Part shown: piece by piece, positions 9,501-19,000 of the stretch
How the letters are laid out: each line of letters starts with the position of its first letter
Numbering within the stretch: the stretch's first letter is position 1
Origin: Elusimicrobiota bacterium
GTDB taxonomy: Bacteria > Elusimicrobiota > Elusimicrobia > FEN-1173
Length of the DNA: 64,000 nucleotides
Assembly: GCA_016721625.1 (NCBI GenBank)
Contig: JADKHR010000001.1
Span: 2,170,001 to 2,234,000 of the forward strand
Direction of reading: 5' to 3'
Notes under the pieces: generated by a model
Told to the model about the DNA's origin: nothing
The model's database searches: none
The model's input: the letters and a program-made list of their open reading frames with translations, nothing else
Translations under genes and position numbers: made by a program

Positions 9501-12500
9501 GGAAGAGGCGACGCGGCCTGGGCTGACGGTGGTGACGGAGGTGACGAAGAAGAGCGGGATGCGGTATGACGAATTGGGCCGGGCGGCGGGTCACCACGAG
9601 CAAACGACCACGACGGGTCCTGGCCTCTACAGCGAAGAGGAGGGGGACCGAACGACGACGTACGACGGCGCGGGCCGAACCGCCCGAACGGAGTCCGTGG
9701 GCGTGCGGAACGGGGCGAGTTATTCGTCGGTGACAGAGAACAGCGCCTTTGACGTGAACGGCCGAGCGACGGCGTACCACAGCCGGTCGGACGGGACGGC
9801 GGGGATCAGTGATTTAAACATAACGAAGGTGGGCTACGACGAAACGGGCCGGGCGTTTGAGCGCCACGAGGATGGGTACAACAACGGATCGTATACGAAC
9901 GCGGACGTGAAGGTGGGGTATGACGCCCAGGGGCGGGAGGTGGAAACGGCGCGGGAGGGTTACAACGACCAGGGGTCGTTTAAAGAGACAACGGAAACGG
10001 CGGGATACAATTCTCTGGGCCAGGCGGTGGGACGAACCACGAAGGGGTGGAGCGCGGGGGAGGGGAATTACGAAACGAGCGACACGGGACTGGCGTATGG
10101 GCTGACGGGGGAGCTGGAGTCTTTTGATCGGACGAGAGAAACGGCGGAGAAGACGACGACGTCGCGTTGGAAAACGAAGGGCGTGGACAGCCGAGGCCGC
10201 TCCCTAGGTTATGAGGAAGAGGGGCAGGTGTTCGAGGGGGGAACGTTGGTGAAGGATTTCAAAACGACGCACGCGGCGCTGGGTCTGAACGACAACGGGC
10301 AAGAGACGGCGTATGGGCAGACGACCGTGAATACCTATGCCACGGGCGCTGTGGAGACGGTGACATCGAACTGGAAGAACGGGGAGTATGACGAAATGGG
10401 CCGGTTGGCGGGGTTCCAGTCGGACGACACGACAACTTTCGTCAAGGATGGGGAAACCAAAACCAGCACGAATAGCCGGATGCGGGAGGGGATCACGTAT
10501 TACGACGCGGACGGAGAGGGCCACCGAAAAGGGCTGATGGCGGGGTATGACGAAACGAGTTTGGAGAGCGCTACGGGGGAGAAGGGGAAGAAGGTGGCGG
10601 TGCGGAACATGCGGTATGACAAAGAGGGGCGGTTCGTGGACGGGGAGACGAGCGCGGGGGAGACGAACCGGGTGAAGGACGCGCTCCGAAGAATCTCTGA
10701 CATTTTGGGCGGCGGGACCTTGGCGGGGGCGGGCCGGAACCTGTGGGAGGGACTGGTCCAGCTGGCGAGGAACACGGCGGGGTTGGCGGCAGACGTGGGG
10801 GCGTGGATTAAGGAGAACGTGGCGGACCCGGCGGAAGGGTTTGTGGAGCGGGTGACGGGCTGGTTGAAATCCTTGGGCGGGTCGGAGGGCCGAACGGTGC
10901 CGCAACTGGACGCGCGGACGTTGGCGAACTTAGTACGGGCGATTGAGGAGAAAGCGGCGGGCGCCAAGATGGGGGACATCCCGCTAAAACTGCAGTCGGC
11001 GGCCGTGGCGGTGGGGGTGTTTGACCAGGGATTAAGCGTAACGAGATCAAAGGACAAATCTTTCGACGCCCAGGGCCGGGCGGTGTCCTGGTTGGAGATC
11101 TCCCGTTCCGCGGCGGCGCCGGAGAAGGAAGTGGAATCCGTGGTGACGGTAAGCTACGAGGGGACGTCCACCCGGTTGGCCAGCTACGCGGCGCGGACGG
11201 CGGACGGAGAAAAAATCACCCACCTTTATCGGGACAACTTCGCCTACGACGAGCTGGGCCGATCGACTTTCCGGGAAGCGACGTTTAATGGGGAGGACAT
11301 CGTCCTCCTGATGGAGGGTGACAACGGGGCGTCTTCAAAACCTGCGGGGGAGGGAGCGGACTTGACAGTCCCAACGGTTTCCGCCGGCTGGGCACAATTG
11401 ACGGCAGACCAACGCACCCAACTCATGGATGATGTTTTGGCTGAAAAGGTCGAAGTATTGGGACAAGTCGATTTCACAATTTTAGATGGAGCCGACTTTG
11501 ACGCTAACGGGATCATGGAGAACCGTATTGGCCGGTACGAATCGCGAGGGGTTGCCCTTAACCGTTTTGACGAAGCGATTCTCTTCGACCGTCCTTTGGA
11601 TCAAATGAAGGCCGAACTTCTTGCCGGAATCGATGCCGAGGCGGGCCGACAGATGGTCCTTGGGCAAGCAGAGAAAGACCTCGCGAAGTTGAATCTGGAC
11701 GCGGCCAAGGACACTTTAGTGGCCGAAGAGAAAGGGTTGGAGGACGAAAAATTTAAAAAGGAAGCCGCGGAGAAAGAGCTGAAATCTGCTGAGGAAGACC
11801 GAAGATTGCTTCCGATGGAAATTGGCAAGCTCAACGAGGAAATCCGAGGGTATGTGGGCAAAATCCTTGTTGATGATGACAGCCAGAAACAGAGTGGGCT
11901 AACAGAGTATCGAACGGTATGGTTTGATGGCGCGGGGACGATTTTTTTCAAGAAAGAGCGTGGAGGATACGTCAGGGATTATTTTTCGATTGGCATCTTA
12001 AACAACGATTCCGGCCAAGACGTGGTTGGCGCCATCGCCGGGCAGGGGAGGCTTACGGCGGAGGGGGAACGGTTTATTGGTTTACTGAATCGGCGGATTG
12101 ACCTGAAAGATAAGTTAAATAAAGCCAATGCGAACTTCGATGATGCCAATAGACTATTGGACGGAGACTATGACCCCCTGACTCAAAAGGGGGAAAAGGG
12201 ATTAACAGAAACATTGAAGGAGAAAGAAGGAACCCGCGACCTTGCGAAAAATTTCTATAAGACGGCCCAGGAGGCGTTTGACGGCGCCGAAAACAGATTT
12301 AAGGAGATGGAGTCGTCCCTGCCGACGTCCACGGCCGACAAAAAGAACGCGGCGTTATCGAGTTTAGAAGGGATGGTGGCCGAATTCACAAAGACGTTGG
12401 CGGAGCAAATCCTCCAGGTGGGCCGGGGTGACTATCGGCTGGACTCGAAACAAATGGAAGGGCTGTTGAATGGGGGGACCGTCCTTTTGGGCGAAAAGGA

Positions 12501-14832
12501 ATATGGGTTGAAGGAACTCGGAAAGGTTGCGATGGTCAAGCAGACGCTCAAGAAATCGGAATCCCTCGCCGGTTTCGGGTTGAATCGCCCGGACGAGGCG
12601 GTGAACCTTTCTTGGGGTGGGTCCTTGCGGTTGCACGGCCGCCCGGTAACGCTGAAAGATGGGGAGGCGGTTCGAACGGTCTTGAAAATGGCGGGAAAAA
12701 CCGGGGCCAAGTTTCCCGAGGGCACTCCCGTGCTTCCCGGACTTTCCTTTAACGGCGATGGGAAACTCACCATTTCCCGGTCCATCGAGCAGACCCAGGA
12801 CGTCGCCGGGCGGACTCTATCGCACGTCAATGAAACCATCACCTTCTCCCGCAAAGGAGGGGAGACCTCGACCTCCCGCACGGTCCAAACAAGCGAGAAA
12901 ATGGTTTACGATTCACGCGGAAACCTGGTGGGTTTTGATCGTACGACGGTCCAAGACGGGAAAGACCCCGTGAGGGAAGTGTTGGAGGTTGCCGATTTCG
13001 ATGCGGAGGGGCGGTCTCGCCGAAGTGAAACGCAGGTGGAGGATGCCAGCGGCAAATACCGGTTGGTTGCCACCAACGACGGCTACGATGCCCAGGGCCG
13101 GGCCATTAACGCCACGCGGGCCCGCTTCGCGGGCGGAAAGGTGGATATCTCCCGCGATGTCGGCCCCGCCCGCGCCGACCCCTGGGGGCTCCTGACTTTT
13201 TCACTCACGGACACCCTCACCACAACGGTTGATGCGTGGACGAAATATGGGGAGGACTTTGCGAAATCTTCGGGGGAACGATCCCGCGTGGCGGAATGGA
13301 ACCTAGCCCACAATGCCGCCGGTGAAACCACCGACGGGTTCCGATTGACCCAGAAGGGGGTGGGCCTGCCGGGGTACCACCTGGTCTTCGAAAAGACAAA
13401 GAATGCCTTCAGCGGAACGGCGGTGGCCAATACGGGCACCCACGCGCTTGAGGTGGGTTGGGACCCGGTCTCCAAGACCGGTGTTTACAGATCCTACCGC
13501 GAAGAAACCGCGAGAGACAGGGCGGACGGGAAGGGCCGCGCGTTGCGTCAGACGACGACCCGTTGGGAAGATGGCGAGAAGACTGTGACCCGCGATCTTC
13601 AAGACCGGGTCTACGATGCGAACGGGCGACTCCTGGAAACCCTGACGGCGACCGCCAATGCGCTGGGTGAGACACACCAAAACTATTATAAGGCCGATCC
13701 CTATTCTTTTGACGATCTGGGCCGAGCGCAACGTTTTGAACGGTGGTCGGTTGACGCTCAAGGCGTAAAAACAGAGGAGCGCACGACTGGCGATGTCCGC
13801 TACGATGCCCTGGGCCGAACGACATGGGAACAAACCGAGCTGACGGAATGGGACGCGGATCACAAAGAGTTTAAAACCTCCCGAAAGAGGGAGAGCGAGC
13901 ATACCTATGACCGGTTCGGCCGCCTCCGGTCTTACGAATCTGAAACGGTGACCGTGGACACCGCTGGGATAACCCATACGGATAGGAAAACCATCGCCTA
14001 CAAATATAACCTTAAAGGACAAATCGTCATTACCTCTGTGGATGGGGTTGAAACAGTGGACGGGAAGAAAAGGGTCTATAACTCTTTGAACGAAGTCATC
14101 GCTTTTGACAATAACGGGCGCGCGCGACGGACGTTGAATACGGTGAAGGAGGGCGGCCGAACAGTCCAACGACTTTCCCTGGACGATATTCGCTATGAAA
14201 ACGGGCGCGTGGTCGAATCCCGGGACCTCGTGCGCGAAACGGGGGACAAACTCGATCGGATCACCGTCGAAACAATGCGGGTGGATGAGGTCGATTCCTG
14301 GGGTCGATCCAAAAGATACGTCCAAACGGTTCAAGACGGGCTAAAACTTACCACCCATGACGTGCACGACATTGTCTACAACGCGGACGGACGAGTGCTC
14401 CGTCAGGTCACCGATTCTTACGAAACGTCGCTGGCGGGCGGGGTGGCGCTCGATGTTCACCAGGTCATTCGTCAAACCGGCATGGTCTACGACGCCCAGG
14501 GGAACTTGGTGGATTACACCAAGAGCATTACGGATGCCGCGGGCACGACGACCTATACCCCCGTGGCGGGGAGCCTGATATATGATGAGTCGGGCCGATT
14601 GTTGGAATCGATGGTGAAGATCACTCCCCCACAGGGTCCCGTCGCCTATGAACTGACGTTCGGCAATCTCGTCAACGATTTAGGTCAAGCCACAAACAAC
14701 GTTACCGTGAACCTGGGGACGCAAAACGGGAGCCCCGAGCGCGGAAGCGATCGCCGAACTGCGACGCTTGTTCAGCACCGGCCGTCTGAATTCGAAGGAA
14801 GGGGCGGTGATCGACAGCCAATACGCTGGTGA
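6589..14832 (+). CDS. Giant RHS/YD-repeat-like secreted protein, N-terminal part
   Basis: About 2,747 aa from the ATG at 6589, chosen because GGAG lies 6 bp before it; a GTG at 6577 is in frame. The N-terminus carries a long signal/anchor (core near residues 45-70, ending SAWAQS). Residues of roughly 200-1,350 and 2,100-2,700 consist of tandem 25-45-aa units of the form YDExGRLxGYxExTxDxxGRE, the signature of RHS/YD repeats, which form a beta-cocoon. Between them lies a non-repeat part with a long Lys/Glu-rich coiled coil (about 11,650-11,860 nt). The frame ends after an extra C in a run at 14733-14736, and the protein really continues in the following pieces. It is probably exported and is probably the shell of a polymorphic toxin. 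Confidence 0.75.
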   Translation: MGKYHLPPSPNELFRQRTTRYIPGVMFFGRPLQHFLMIKLPRAVVWTFRPALAGAFLLTTLFGPASAWAQSRASQMLGQKQYDEFTTSSEDGAYFSPERLRARIEAVDALVAGQNARFARLQGRPYDGVADLGPRVFQMALEKFQTAATMSAEVEMKQARFSARMAAAGGFQYRTFADGKRMWFKNGRVHRIENEKIKDSYGGVRVQDTTEMEYDKHGNLLSSKTTTRDAKGHADIKRWAGTYAIVPGRDRLESFTETSWDALGNESRLERTHMAWSGDGKNLLGYEEKSTDANGRETTRRVWDSTHDEAGNLLSFKEESIEDGVKQSRTWSGATYENFKKDKKDDWRLTGYKETTRDAAGRESTREWGGAKYDERGALVGYREKRTDPSGETTDRSWGDAAFDEQGNVTSYRETVKSSTGQETLRVFRNGKYDEHGRLTSYEELNGEKDGPSSYRRWSGGEYNAKNELLSYHEDVTDARGLETGRDWKAEGYEKGRVTGTHETTTDDQGRKTTKHWVGVYEEGGRLKGYTEEGVDALGNGTLRTEDEMRYDELGRLVGYKGQTRDAFGRTANTTWRAEGFDGKDRALVTVESETGEDGRTRTTRRGNVGYDGSGRMTRYEEELTGEGGGSPRATGRQEWTALGYDWKGDLKGYELTTTNVLGEKSTQRHETGYDHRGRVAETTDTYTDALGAVQKVEWSAEGFDGWDRVAAYKETATAGGAWRERRWSGQLDGRGLAVESSEESRDGAGLVVKTDMAGARYDERGRVTDSVETVVRSDRPAVKSVTTLAGRTYDAQSQATGGTSTTRITGQTPNGNVDLTVVEGTEAVGEESGGGKKSRTTAETTGELGGMAVHTREVLDATVSSNGDRLESRRSQGYDVAGNLVKDGETTNERTHLAVDVNGRALTYTERTGDSAAPGGVTTTERRNRYYGNGELAGTTEDATNAQGVRTHVETNGMSYNAAGQLAGSVEEATRPGLTVVTEVTKKSGMRYDELGRAAGHHEQTTTTGPGLYSEEEGDRTTTYDGAGRTARTESVGVRNGASYSSVTENSAFDVNGRATAYHSRSDGTAGISDLNITKVGYDETGRAFERHEDGYNNGSYTNADVKVGYDAQGREVETAREGYNDQGSFKETTETAGYNSLGQAVGRTTKGWSAGEGNYETSDTGLAYGLTGELESFDRTRETAEKTTTSRWKTKGVDSRGRSLGYEEEGQVFEGGTLVKDFKTTHAALGLNDNGQETAYGQTTVNTYATGAVETVTSNWKNGEYDEMGRLAGFQSDDTTTFVKDGETKTSTNSRMREGITYYDADGEGHRKGLMAGYDETSLESATGEKGKKVAVRNMRYDKEGRFVDGETSAGETNRVKDALRRISDILGGGTLAGAGRNLWEGLVQLARNTAGLAADVGAWIKENVADPAEGFVERVTGWLKSLGGSEGRTVPQLDARTLANLVRAIEEKAAGAKMGDIPLKLQSAAVAVGVFDQGLSVTRSKDKSFDAQGRAVSWLEISRSAAAPEKEVESVVTVSYEGTSTRLASYAARTADGEKITHLYRDNFAYDELGRSTFREATFNGEDIVLLMEGDNGASSKPAGEGADLTVPTVSAGWAQLTADQRTQLMDDVLAEKVEVLGQVDFTILDGADFDANGIMENRIGRYESRGVALNRFDEAILFDRPLDQMKAELLAGIDAEAGRQMVLGQAEKDLAKLNLDAAKDTLVAEEKGLEDEKFKKEAAEKELKSAEEDRRLLPMEIGKLNEEIRGYVGKILVDDDSQKQSGLTEYRTVWFDGAGTIFFKKERGGYVRDYFSIGILNNDSGQDVVGAIAGQGRLTAEGERFIGLLNRRIDLKDKLNKANANFDDANRLLDGDYDPLTQKGEKGLTETLKEKEGTRDLAKNFYKTAQEAFDGAENRFKEMESSLPTSTADKKNAALSSLEGMVAEFTKTLAEQILQVGRGDYRLDSKQMEGLLNGGTVLLGEKEYGLKELGKVAMVKQTLKKSESLAGFGLNRPDEAVNLSWGGSLRLHGRPVTLKDGEAVRTVLKMAGKTGAKFPEGTPVLPGLSFNGDGKLTISRSIEQTQDVAGRTLSHVNETITFSRKGGETSTSRTVQTSEKMVYDSRGNLVGFDRTTVQDGKDPVREVLEVADFDAEGRSRRSETQVEDASGKYRLVATNDGYDAQGRAINATRARFAGGKVDISRDVGPARADPWGLLTFSLTDTLTTTVDAWTKYGEDFAKSSGERSRVAEWNLAHNAAGETTDGFRLTQKGVGLPGYHLVFEKTKNAFSGTAVANTGTHALEVGWDPVSKTGVYRSYREETARDRADGKGRALRQTTTRWEDGEKTVTRDLQDRVYDANGRLLETLTATANALGETHQNYYKADPYSFDDLGRAQRFERWSVDAQGVKTEERTTGDVRYDALGRTTWEQTELTEWDADHKEFKTSRKRESEHTYDRFGRLRSYESETVTVDTAGITHTDRKTIAYKYNLKGQIVITSVDGVETVDGKKRVYNSLNEVIAFDNNGRARRTLNTVKEGGRTVQRLSLDDIRYENGRVVESRDLVRETGDKLDRITVETMRVDEVDSWGRSKRYVQTVQDGLKLTTHDVHDIVYNADGRVLRQVTDSYETSLAGGVALDVHQVIRQTGMVYDAQGNLVDYTKSITDAAGTTTYTPVAGSLIYDESGRLLESMVKITPPQGPVAYELTFGNLVNDLGQATNNVTVNLGTQNGSPERGSDRRTATLVQHRPSEFEGRGGDRQPIRW

Positions 14833-16024
14833 GCGCATTGGTGGCGGAAATCCAGAAGAACGTGGTCGCGGGGTTTACCCAGGCCTATGAAGCGGTAAAA
14901 AGCGCTGGGCATGGAGCCAAGCGTAAAGGCTGTCACCGCGCCCAGCGTGGAAAAATTGAAGGGGCGGAAAACCGCTCCCGCCGTGGTTTCGGTTCCCACG
15001 TCGCCACGGTTGGAGAAGTGCCTGGCGCTCATGGCGGAGGCCCTGCCGAGCCTGGACCAGCTGATGCAGGACCCCTCGGGCCTGGCCGCGCTGGCGGCGC
15101 TGGCCGGTGGGGGGTCAAAGAAAAGGGTCTTGGGTCATTCGCTGACAAAGGGCGCCTTGGAGCTCCTGCCGTTGGGCGCGCTTGAGGCGGCGCTGGCGGT
15201 GAATAAAATGTTGAGCCAGGTGACGCAGGCGCTTCCGACGTTGGAGTCCTTGATCGAAGACCCCACGAGGCTGGGGCGGTTCATCGATCAAGCTGGGCCG
15301 GTTTTGGGAAAACTGGTGGTGGCCTACGCGCCGGAATCCCTGGCCAAGCATGGGAGCCAGTGGATGGGGCTGGTGCGGAATGGCGGATGGAACAAGGGGT
15401 GGTCGCCGGTGTTTCGACCGGAATTGTTCAAGAACTATTTGGCGGCGAACGGGGAAAATCTGGTGGAAAGGCTTGGGTCCTATGGGTTGACACGTGCGGA
15501 TATCACCGGGATCAAAGGGGCGACCTACGATATCAATGGCCGATCGGAGTCGACGCCTGGGATCGTCGTTAACTTGGCTTGGGACAAAGAGGGCACGCTC
15601 ATTAAGAACGAAGCCAACCCGGCGACGACAACGAACCTCCAATTTGACGGCTTGAATCGCCCCATACTCCAAACCCGAACAACGACCGAAGGGCAGGTGA
15701 ATAGGAAACCACATCCCTCATCGCCTACGGCGCGGACGGCCGTGTGGCCACGCAAACAAACCGCGTGACGGAGACCGGCGCCATTAACCGCGCCTATTCG
15801 CAGGAAGTCTCATATACATACGACGCCCAGGGTCGCGCGGTCGGCCAGACCACGCGGACCTACCAGGACACGAACGCCCCGTTGAAAAATTCCTACACCC
15901 AATGGACCGCGACGAAGTTCAACGACCAGGGCCAGGCGGAAGACTTTGAAACCAAGAGCTGGGACAACACGTCGGTTGAAAAGAGCGTGGAGAAGACAAC
16001 GGGGGCGAAATACGACAACGCCCG
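14733..16024 (+). other. Frame-broken joint of the giant RHS-like gene (five single-base breaks)
   Basis: Coding sense runs through this segment but changes frame at 14733-14736 (extra C), 14818-14819 (extra C), 14907-14909 (extra G), 15706-15708 (missing A) and 16021-16023 (extra C). After these repairs the translation is continuous: AEAIAELRRLFSTGRL, then SALVAEIQKNVVAG, SAGMEPSVKAVTAPS, TTSLIAYGADGRV and KYDNAGNVVWADGKE. The RHS units resume on the far side. All five breaks are in homopolymers. Confidence 0.8.
14911..15768 (+). CDS. Middle fragment of the giant RHS-like protein
   Basis: A 285-aa open frame, of which about the first 265 residues are in the true frame. It is helix-rich (LPSLDQLMQDPSGLAALAAL and the related LPTLESLIEDPTRLGRFIDQ form two similar units), followed by a return of YD-type sequence (TYDINGRSES, LQFDGLNRPILQT). 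The Met at the start is probably internal, because the upstream sense continues in another frame across a G-run at 14907. The last 20 residues are out of frame after a missing A at 15706. It is best read as part of the 6589-24261 gene rather than a gene of its own. Confidence 0.6.
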   Translation: MEPSVKAVTAPSVEKLKGRKTAPAVVSVPTSPRLEKCLALMAEALPSLDQLMQDPSGLAALAALAGGGSKKRVLGHSLTKGALELLPLGALEAALAVNKMLSQVTQALPTLESLIEDPTRLGRFIDQAGPVLGKLVVAYAPESLAKHGSQWMGLVRNGGWNKGWSPVFRPELFKNYLAANGENLVERLGSYGLTRADITGIKGATYDINGRSESTPGIVVNLAWDKEGTLIKNEANPATTTNLQFDGLNRPILQTRTTTEGQVNRKPHPSSPTARTAVWPRKQTA

Positions 16025-19000
16025 GGAACGTGGTGTGGGCGGACGGCAAGGAGACCTTCCGGGAAGTGGAGGACGAAAACGCAACCGCAGCGCGGACATT
16101 GCTCTATACGGACCGGAACGTGGGGACGACTTACGACCTGAACGGCCGGATGACGCGGACGGATTCCACCCGCTATTGGGGAGCCGCCCTGGCGGCGCTG
16201 GCCGGTGGGCAGAAATACGAGCAAAACTACGACGGCGGCGGCGTTCAGGGCCTGTCCGAAGATTGGACGAGCGGCCAAGCGCAGATGACGACGACCTACG
16301 GCTACGATGCCGGGTCCGGATTACTGTCCTCCATGAAAGTGACCGCGGACGGCACCGGCGTTCACGCGAACGGCGAAGTGCAGGCCATGGGCATCCACCT
16401 GACGTACCACCAATCCGCCATCAAATATGACAGCCTAGGAAGGATCACCAGCTACCACCAAAGCGTGACGCAGGTGGAGAAATACGATTACGTGAAGCAG
16501 GTGCAGAAGGGCCTGAAACGAAAGAACGCGAAGAAGAGCGCCACGGAATCGGTAACCACGGAGAGCGACGTCCAGGTGCTGGAATACGATGGATTCGGAA
16601 GACAAGTCCACACGATCACGACCAGCCAGCGGAACGACCGGAACAAGGTGTGGACGCAGACGGACGCGCGGGTGAAGAGTTTCGACGACCACGGGCGGGC
16701 GTTGGAGGTGGAACGGTTCACCCAGAGCAAGGCGACGGTGGAGAAGAAGAAAGGAAGCCTGGGAATGCAGGTTCTGTCGATCGCGGTGATCGCCATAAAT
16801 CCGGTCGTAGGATTGGCGATGCTATCCTCCACATCCCTGGGCGGCCAAAACATTCACTCTTTCAGTCACACGGTGGCCGTGAACCAATACAAAGCGGACG
16901 GCACGTTGGACGAGGAAGCTACGAAAGCCCACACCACGACGTTGGAAGAATACAGCTACCAGCAAGGCCAAAACTTCGGCGACAAGACCATGCAGGCCGT
17001 GGACATTTCTGTGGCGGTGGCGCTGGTGGTGGCCACGGTCGTATCCTTTGGGGCGGCGACGCCCTTGGCGGTGTTTGGTTTCGCGGTCCTGTTCGCCGGG
17101 GCTGGGGTGGCTTACCAGGGCGCGCGGCAAGGGATTTCAATCAATGATTTTGAGGCGCACCCCGACCGTGAGCAAGCGCACCAAAGCCGGATGATGGTGG
17201 CGCAGTTTGGGGCGACGGTGGCAACGGCGGGCGTGGCGAGCTGGGCGTCGCAGACGAGCGCGGTGGTGCAGTTGACGGGCATGGTCACGCAGGTGGGGGT
17301 TGCGGCGGCGGGGGGCGCGCATGGGAAAACCCTATGGACGGTGGCGGCCGTGTCTGCGGTGAACGGGCTGATGGGCGGGTATGGGTTGTCCGGCGGCGGG
17401 AACGCTTTGCGGGCGGGGGTCGGGGAGCTTGTGCGACAAACCGGGATGACCTACGGCAAGTCGTCACAAAGGACGACGTGGATGCTGGCGGGCACGGCGA
17501 TCGGCGCGTCCGGGGACACGGGTCAAATGGCGACGAGCGTTGGGAAATCCCTCGCCCTGGGTTTATACGCCAAAAAGAACGACGGAAGCGGTGGAACGGA
17601 CCAGGAGCGTTACCAACAAGGGTTCGTGGTGAGCGCCATGGGCGAGGCATTGGGAACGGCGTTGGGGCTGGGGACAAAGTTGTATGAGGAGCGAGCGTTT
17701 GAGCAAAAAGCGTCGGCCCTGGGGAAAACCCCCGCAGAATACCGGGAATATCTATCTTCACTTCCCCAACCGAAGAAGGACCTGACGTTCACAGGGTTTA
17801 TGAGCGATCTGGGGGCGGGTCTGATGTCGCCCTTAAAGGCCCTGGCGGGCTGGATGGGTTTGCCAGGGTCGGGAGCTAAAGGACCCGCCGAAACCGGAAA
17901 CAAAATTCTCTCCCCCGGTGAACCATCGGTCGGAGCGGAGAACAGCGCAACGAACGCCCCCACCCCGGCAATTCCCGGCGTGGGCGCCGAGCCGAAGGGA
18001 ACGCCGACCGGCGCCATGCCGCGCCTTGGAACCCCGAATCTTCTGCCCCGTGGGGCGGTTGAAGGAACCCCGGAAGGTGAGCCCTTAGGGGAGGGAACAA
18101 GAAAAGCGCCGAGACTGACGCCGACGTTGGACCTGTTCCCGTTCCCGATCATCCGTTTTCCCTCCATGCGCCTTGGGCCTCTAGGGATGAAGCCCACGAG
18201 ATCACGAGAAACGAATTTGGGTGAAGAGCCATTGATGGCAACGGGACCGAATCTATTTGGCCCCGCAGAACTTGCGGAGACGGCCTATGCTCTGTTCTTG
18301 AGCCCGGTTCATCGCGATGTTGGGGGGCTGATGTTTTCTTGGACTGATCTCTCTGGCGGGGCTACTGATCCTATTGCGCCCAGCGCGATGGGACAAGTTT
18401 TGGAGGCGGGGCGTGCCTCGGTGCGCAACCTGGGGGCGAGACGGGCGGCCAAGGAAGAATCAAGGACGAAGGCTGTCCGTCAGGAATTCGACAAACGGAC
18501 GTCGGAAGAGTTGGCTGTGGTGATCGAGCGGAAACGGGAGGCGAGTCGAACCGCGGCGGAGTTCTTGCGTAGCGTTGTTGGGCAGAGCGGGAATCCGTTC
18601 GTAAGTCATTGGGGGAAAGGACAGGTATTGGAGATTGCGGGGGCGAAAGACAGGGAAGAGAACTTAATGGCGGTGAGACGGTTGATTGGGAATGGCCGAT
18701 GGGAAGAGGCCTCCGTGTTGGAGCAAAGCGGGGCAGAGTCTTACCACACCGCGCAGAAAGAAGCTCTGACGGAAAAATTGGGAGCGATCAACTATTGGGT
18801 CAACGAAGAGAAGGTGAAAGCGCGGGATTCAGAAACTTTGGCTATGTTGGGGTCGATGGCGGTTTCGATTGAAAAGGCGAAGGCGGCCTTAGCCAGGGAT
18901 GAGGTTGCGACAAAGAGAGAGGGGGATGTGAAGGCGTTGGTGGCTGGGATCCTCACGGCGTATCGAAGTAAGGACATGCAAAAGGCGTCGGCTGTCATAG

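Noticed and set aside
13303..14334. 343-aa minus-strand frame
   Set aside because: It is antisense to the second RHS block and lacks recognisable motifs.
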